Assembly (NCBI GenBank): GCA_008711295.1
Contig: VUYV01000521.1
Coordinates: 242,849 to 306,848, forward strand
Length of the DNA: 64,000 bases
From: Anarhynchus alexandrinus
Taxonomy: Eukaryota; Chordata; Aves; Charadriiformes; Charadriidae
Reading direction: 5' to 3'
A program made the translations under genes and the position numbers. Below, piece after piece: positions 58,401 through 64,000 of this stretch (position 1 is its first letter; the number at the start of each line of letters is the position of its first letter). The notes below the pieces were generated by a model. It saw only the letters and a list, made by a program, of their open reading frames with translations. It ran no database searches and was not told where the DNA came from.

Positions 58401-61296
58401 GACTCTGCGGGTCAGGAGAGCTCCAGGTGAGCCAGGCAGGGGGCAGCCCCTTCCCCTGGGCACAGCTGGGACAGGGACAGAGCACCCTGTGCCAGGCTCT
58501 GGGGCCAGATGCCCCCACAGTCTCTGCCATCTCCTACCCAGCCTCTCACTGGACACATGGGGGTGCGACCCCCACAGCCACAGCAGGATGGACACACACA
58601 GCCCAGCCTACCTGTCTCACAGGTGACCGATGCGTTGTCACCAGATGTCAGTGGGACTTCATGGTTCAGACAGCCGAATACTGTCACGTTCTCGCCACAC
58701 AGGGAGCTCTGATGGCAAAGAAGGAGATGGCCCTAAACCAGTGCTGGGGATGTCCCCTGCTCTGACAGCACCTGAATCGCAGCAGTGCCCTAACCCACTG
58801 CCCATCATCCAGGAACACCCCAAATCCAGGCCATAACCCTGCCCTTGGAGCACCCTAATCTGTGTTTCATCACCCAAGAACACCCCAAATCCAGGCTGTC
58901 ATCCTGCCCTTAGACCACCCTAATCTGTGCTCCATCACCCAAGAGCTCCTAAACCATGACCCAAGAGCACCCCAAAGCCTGCCCCTCACCCTGCTGCAGC
59001 CCCAAAATCACCCATCTCCCATTCCATCCCCCCAAGGCTGCCCTGCCCAGTCCAGGGCACAGCATGGCCCCCTCACCACATTGAGCCGCAGCTCCAGGTT
59101 GAGCACCCCACCACTGTCCAGCACCGGGAGGAGGTTGATGACGAAGACAGCAGGGCGGTCGGGCGGCACTGACACGTTGGGCCCAAAGAAGATGTAGAAG
59201 TGGACGGAGAAGGTGTCCAGCTCATTGCGCAGCGTGGGGCGCACCGGCCAGCACCGCTCGCCGGTGGGTGAGGCGGTGGGGATGGGCACGGGGTGCTTCG
59301 TGCTGTTGGGGCTGGCGGGCGGAGGGCTGTCCCCCAGCGCCAGCCCGCCCGCAGAGCCGAAGGAGTGGGGCATGTTCATGGACGCACTGGAGGGCAGGAA
59401 AGGTGGCCGGGCCAGGCTGGGTCGGGAGCAGTCTGAAGGGCAGAGTCATCAGCCTGGGCACTCCACAGCTCCTCCAGCTCCCTTTAGCTCCCACTTCCCC
59501 TCCTTTACCACTGCTCACCTCCATCTGCAACCCATCCCCAACACCTCCCGGTGTCCCCATCCCAACAGAGCTGGGTATAACCATGCACCCAGCGGGGGCC
59601 AGATCCCGCAGGCATCCTTTACCCCCCAACCAGCCACCCCAGCAGAGTCAAGACCATTCCCCCCCCACCCATACCTCCCCAGGCACCCTCACCTGTGAGC
59701 TGCACGGTGACCTGGAAGGAGACAGGGCCCGGCACTCCTGGGTGTTTCTCCACGAGCACGTAGTACCAGTGCTGCCAGAAGGGCAGGTCGAGTGCTAGCT
59801 GGCAGGGAGCATGCTCCCGGCAGTCCAGCGCCGTGGAGTTGTGCAAGGGGGGAGCCTTGGCCCGCACTCGCAGCCAGAGCGGGCAGCCTTCGGCTCCACG
59901 GCACCGCAGCACCTCCACCAGCACACGCGACGTGTAGCTGGGCACAAACACCCTGCGGGACAGCAGTGTCAGGTCCTGCCCCTCGCCGTGAACCAAGAGG
60001 GCTGGGGAGGCAAGCCAGAGGGATGTGGCACCCTAAGCTCCCCACCCTGGGGATCCCCCCTCCTTAGGAGACCCTCTCGCACTTACTTGTAGAGGCAGGA
60101 GCGGTTGTGGGGGGCCATACTCTGCTCAGTGACATAACCAGGGTACAGCACAGCAATGTTCACCAGGCGCTGCACGATGAGCTGTGGCTGGAAGAGATAC
60201 TGGCACTCCTCGTAGAGCCCCTGCACCAGCAGGACAGTCAGCACAGGGCAGGAGGCAAGGAGCACTCCTCCCTTTTGGGACACCTGCCCCAGGCGCCACC
60301 AGCCCAGGACAGTCAGACCCAAGCAGAGCCCTGCAGTGAGCCCTGCAACCCCACAGTATCCCCAAGCCCTTCACCTTGACGGAGATCTTCCCTTCATCTT
60401 TGGGCAGGTGGGCAGCCAGGAACCAGTCCCCGGGCAGTGGGCTGGTGACATTGAAGACTCCCGTGGTGCGGTTGGGCAGGGTCCAGGTGAGGGTCAACGC
60501 AAAGGAGCCAGGGACAGCCGTGTCCCTGGGGAAGTGCGTGTGCAGTGGGTTGATGACGGAGGGAGCCCCTGAACGGAAATACCTGCAGGACAGACAGCAG
60601 TTAGCAGGATGCAGGCTGGGCATCATGGCAGGGCCAGCCTGCCCTACACGTGGGGGACTGTCCTCCATGCTGTTAGGAAGCTCAAAGACATCATGGAAAG
60701 CCACCTGTCAGCTGTGACTTTGCTGGAGGCTGTGAGCTTCCCTGGGTGGGTGTTCAAGCAAAACTGTTCATGTTTGAGATGCACAGAAGAGTGGAGCCTG
60801 CAACGGTCCTGGGAAGATGAATCATGTGGAATGAGCATGCATGTATGTGTGTGTGCATGTATATGCATGTATGCATGTGTGTGCATGCATTTATGCACAC
60901 GTATGCCTGCATACGAATGCCTGTGTGCACGTGCATGCATGAGTGCTCCTCTGTATGTGTACACACGTGTAGATGTATGCACATAAGCACGTGCAAACAA
61001 GAAACAGACAAGAGCAATCCAGCTCCAGGGCAAGTCCAGGCAGGGGGCAGCAGGGGCAGGCAGGGGCAGGCAGGAAGGAAACAGATAGGGTAGGCTGCTT
61101 ACTCACACGGTGATGCTACGGTCTGGGCATTGGTCCCCAAATGTGCCACCCTGCTCCTTGAAGGTGATGAGGTTCCAGACGGCGATGACTGTGTCCTCAG
61201 GGATGTGGAAGTGGAAGAGCTCAATGCTGGCAAAGGATCGGAAGGGGCTGAGCTTGCGTGGTGTGCGGGTGAAGTAGTCGGTCACAAAGAGCCCAT
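55406..61296 (-). CDS. TMEM8B: transmembrane protein 8B (TMEM8B), 12 coding exons; first coding exon not found
   Basis: A multipass surface protein of the TMEM8/PGAP6 family (CREST superfamily), linked in mammals to adhesion and growth control. Exons on minus: 61296-61107, 60582-60375, 60220-60087, 59952-59693, 59432-59077, 58708-58612, 58404-58281, 56908-56766, 56567-56389, 56304-56158, 56083-55967 and 55741-55406. Phases are continuous over 2291 nt, about 763 residues. The N-terminal half is an extracellular beta-rich region. Exon 8 carries an EGF-like module (NDCGIYGQCKLL to YAACECKAG). The last four exons encode about seven membrane segments and the superfamily His/Asp motifs FYHACDQPG and HSIWHLL, ending INSICTS. 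The intron after 56158 uses a GC donor (GCAAGT). The exon at 59432 contains MNMPHSFG, matching the start of the known short isoform, so two promoters are possible. The first exon upstream of 61296 must end in phase 1 (G before AT) and was not identified. The C-terminal half fits TMEM8B better than TMEM8A. Confidence 0.94.
56909..58280 (-). other. TMEM8B intron with GCATGCA-rich tandem repeat
   Basis: The intron between the EGF-module exon and the preceding one. From about 57400 to 57745 it holds an array of roughly 30-36-bp units (CTGTCTGCATGCGTGCACTGGACATGCACACAG and variants), dense in alternating purine-pyrimidine GCATGC and CACACA. No exon is seen inside. Confidence 0.8.
60830..60995. repeat. 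(TG/CA)-rich alternating repeat in a TMEM8B intron
   Basis: Imperfect repeats of ATGTGTGTGCATGTATATGCATG run for about 165 bp. Nearly every step alternates purine and pyrimidine, a sequence type able to adopt left-handed Z-DNA. Confidence 0.85.
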
Positions 61297-62640
61297 CTGC
61301 AGAGGAAACCCAAGGGACTCTCAGTAGGGTGAGGGACTAGGGGGGTGCAGTACCCCTCCCAGACCAGGCCCACCCACCCAGACTCTGAACATGTCCCAAA
61401 AACGGCATCCTGGAGGCAGGAGGCTCTGGGACTGTGCCATTTCAGTGAGTCCCCAGGGCTGATGTCACTGTGCCTAGCTGCGTCTCCCAGCCCTGGCACA
61501 GTCTGCTTCATGCCTGGTTCAGCACTGCTTCGAGCCCAGTGCCGCAAGCTGTGGGCTCTCATCTGCTGAAGCCTGAGAAGCCCCTCGGCCTTGGCTGCTC
61601 AGGCTCTGACTAGGTGCAGCTCTTTCAACTCATTGTCCTCCTCAGTGACAACCTGCTCCCTGAATTTTACCTGTAATAAAGGACCATTTCTCACAGCTCC
61701 AGCCCTGTCCCAACAGGTCATCTCCCACAGGGACACAGATTCCCCTCTTCTCTGCCCACCAAGGAGGCTCAGCACAGAGCCCATTATAAACCACAGAGTC
61801 CCACTCTAGAGCCACAAGAAGAAGGAGCAACCAGTGCACTTCCTGCACAGCCTCCCAGCTCTCCCATGGTTTGCAGAGGAGGAATGGTGCACATATGTGT
61901 GCACATATGCACACGTGGGTGCTGTCTGCGTGCACAGCGAAGTGGAGGCGTGCACACCCACACACATGGGCGCGTGTGGCTGTGCACAGCCCCATGCCTG
62001 CAAGATACTTCCTGCAAGCCCACAGCACTCACTTGGGGCCACCTCTCCCTGCCCAACTGTTTGACAGTTTGATTTCCAGGACCCCCAGCAGCAGAGGGGC
62101 AGCCACTTCCTTGGCACAGTAGAGACAAGAGAGACCTGGTCTCCAGATAGTAGCTGTAACTTCACCTTACCATTGCCACACTTCCCCAGTGCCAGCCTGG
62201 GAGATCCATCCATTATTCCTCAAAAATGTACCAAGGAAGAGATGCACCTCCACACAAGCTGCTGGCAAGGGGTATGCCAGCAGAGGATGGGCCGGGAGCA
62301 GTGCTGTGCCCAGGAGGACTTGTGCAGTGAGGAGTGGGATAGCTGAGAAGGGCTGCTGTGCACAGCATGTGGCTGGCTGGGAGTGCACGCATGTGCTTGT
62401 GTGCACGTGTGTTTTCGCTGCGTGTGTGCAGCCCCAGCTGGCTGTACACTGACATACATCTGCTCTCTTGCCTGGAACAAAGGCAGCTCCCCCTCCCCTT
62501 CACTGACAGCCGACACAAGCCAGACATGAAATACCTGTCTCAGTGCAAGAGCACCAGAGCCCAGTTTCCCCATCATGAACCACCAAGGAACTCCACAGCT
62601 CCCCTCCTCACATGGGGACAGTGACATGGCAGGGGACCCC
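61297..62640 (-). other. upstream intron of TMEM8B, no exon recognised
   Basis: This must hold part of the first intron of TMEM8B. Another alternating CACATATGTGTGCACATATGCACACG stretch lies at 61888-61990. No signal-peptide exon could be assigned. Confidence 0.4.
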
Positions 62641-62649
62641 AGGGAGGAG

Positions 62650-63000
62650 GGGATGTTGAATGCAACTCTATGAGGTGGCATGGGGGGAAGCATTCGGAGC
62701 TTCTCGGTCCCAGCATGGTTTCCCCCATACCCACTCTCCCAGGGCAAGGTGGGGGGAGCGAGCTGCAGGCAGATGGTCAGGCTGAAGCCCTGTGGCAGTG
62801 TGGCCAGAGCATGGGGGAGGAGCGGGNGCTCCCGCGGCCGCCCCACCGCCGCCCCACGGCCACCCCCGCCCCGCGGCACCGGCAGCCCCCGGCCACCTGC
62901 CCCCCTCCCCAGGGGAGGATGCCCCCTCCACGCCTCCGGGTACCCCTCTGCAGCCCCGTCACCAAGCCAGCTCCCGCGCCACACAGCACGCTCATCGCCT
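62650..63000 (-). promoter_or_regulatory. CpG-rich block, possible TMEM8B promoter / first exon
   Basis: CpG density rises at about 62820-63060. The minus strand here has an open frame (62984 to about 62680) whose translation after the N at 62827 includes a hydrophobic stretch (GFSLTICLQLAPPTLPW). No convincing donor in the required phase was found, so assignment as the first coding exon is only a possibility. Confidence 0.35.
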
Positions 63001-63039
63001 CACACAGTCCCGCCGGTGTCTCCCCCCCGCACGTCCCGA

Positions 63040-63966
63040 CGCCTCGCTGCGCGCACATCCCCCTCCCCGCAGGCCGTCCGCCCCCGCTGCCCCACTGCAT
63101 ACGCACAGCCCTCTGCCCTGGGGACCCGCTGCCTCTGCAGCCCCCCGGACCGACTGCCCATGCACCTGCGCCCCTCGGGTGTTCCACTGCATGTGCGCCG
63201 CCTGCGTCCCCTCAGCACGCACACCTCTGTGCCCCACTGCGTGGGTACCCCATGCCCCACGGCATGCTTATCGTCATGCCCCACTGCACGCACAACCCTG
63301 CACCCCATTGCGTGGGCATCTGGTATCCCTTGCGCATGCATCCCCATGCCCCATTATGCAAACACCCCATTGAACAAGCGTCTTCGCGTCCCATCGCACC
63401 CACCTCATGCCCTATTGCAAGTGCACCTCTAGCCCCATTGCACACACCCCCCGCACCCAACTGGGCACCCTTCTGTGCCCCTAACCCCATTGCACGCGCA
63501 CCCCATCCCTCGTTGTACAGACTCACCGTGTCCCACTGCACACGCATCCTGCATCCCACAGCAGGCAGACACTGTGCCCCACTGCACACACGCACACCCC
63601 TGTGCCCCACTCTCACCCACCCCCCGCCCCATTGCCTGCACATCCCACATCCCATTGCTCGTGTACCTCATACCCCTCGCAAGCCCATCCCCCTGCCCCA
63701 CGACACGAGCACCCTGCGTCCCACCGCACACACAAACACCCCCACACGCCCCACAGCACGTGGACCTCCTACCCATTGCAGACACCCACCCCACGGCACA
63801 TGCACCCCGCGCCCCACTGCGTGCCGACCCCACGCCCGTGGCACACGCACCCCTTAACATGCATCGCTGTGCCCCACGCCACCCGCGCCCCACGCACAAG
63901 CACTCCCGCGCCCCATCCCGTACCCGTCCCGGTGCCCCGTCGCGCGTGTGCCCCACACCCGGTGCA
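63040..63966. repeat. degenerate tandem repeat, CCCCATTGCACACGCACCCC type
   Basis: The phrase TGCCCCACTGCACACGCACACCCC and variants recurs every 25-35 bp for over 900 bp, with strong divergence between units. It keeps frames open on both strands, producing Thr/Pro/His-rich or Gly/Cys/Ala-rich hypothetical proteins that are artefacts. Confidence 0.85.
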
Positions 63967-64000
63967 CCCCCCCCCCCCCTCCCCCCCCCCCCCCCCCCCC
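63967..64000. repeat. poly-C run at the window end
   Basis: Nearly pure C (one T) to the last base. It is likely the edge of an unresolved repeat or gap. Confidence 0.9.

Noticed and set aside
62670..63956. Several 100-395-codon frames on both strands at the window end
   Set aside because: They are translations of a degenerate CAC-rich tandem repeat and have repeat-driven composition.

Overview
The window looks like genomic DNA of a bird, probably Neoaves. Evidence is several 3'-end copies of the CR1 LINE with its characteristic octamer-type tail, a solo LTR of avian endogenous-retrovirus type, GC-rich compact genes with consensus GT-AG introns, CpG-island promoters and short assembly gaps. 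The vertebrate gene pair TESK1-CD72, followed further along by TMEM8B, matches the gene content of human 9p13.3. In birds such genes are usually on chromosome Z, but the window itself does not prove the chromosome. All genes are split by introns, so coding regions were assembled exon by exon from splice sites and reading-frame phase.

Layout. 1-6.9 kb: intergenic, with a 587-bp solo LTR (5-bp target duplication) and an antisense CR1 fragment. 6.6-19.4 kb: TESK1 on the plus strand. Its CpG-island promoter and probable first exon are partly lost in a 339-bp gap, then come a 7.3-kb first intron and nine readable exons. 19.4-37.2 kb: a cluster of C-type-lectin-like type II receptor genes. In order these are CD72 (minus, 7 exons, 342 aa), a second CD72-like gene (plus, 6 exons, 309 aa), a decayed third CD72-like copy (minus) that forms an inverted repeat with the second, and an NK-receptor-type lectin gene with an ITIM (minus, 6 exons, 229 aa). 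38.1-41.3 kb: a Myb/SANT-like (trihelix) gene on plus (8 exons, 368 aa). 41.7-42.4 kb: a broken beta-1,3-galactosyltransferase copy on minus. 43.3-44.6 kb: a GTGCAG-type repeat, a 502-bp gap and an orphan CpG-island promoter. 46.1-47.6 kb: a long CR1 copy. 47.6-55.4 kb: no recognisable genes. 55.4-61.3 kb: TMEM8B on minus (12 coding exons found, first coding exon not located). 63-64 kb: degenerate CAC-rich tandem repeat ending in a poly-C run.

Biology. The central cluster encodes membrane receptors whose cytoplasmic tails carry ITIM-type tyrosine motifs and whose ectodomains end in a C-type-lectin-like fold without the classic calcium-binding motifs. This is the architecture of B-cell CD72 and of inhibitory NK receptors. 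Mammals have a single CD72 here; this bird has an expanded set. Signalling, membrane and proximal stalk sequences are shared between copies, while the lectin heads differ. That is the pattern expected from duplication plus gene conversion under pressure on ligand binding. The flanking genes (a LIMK/TESK-type kinase, a trihelix DNA-binding protein and a CREST-family membrane protein) show no obvious functional link to the receptors.
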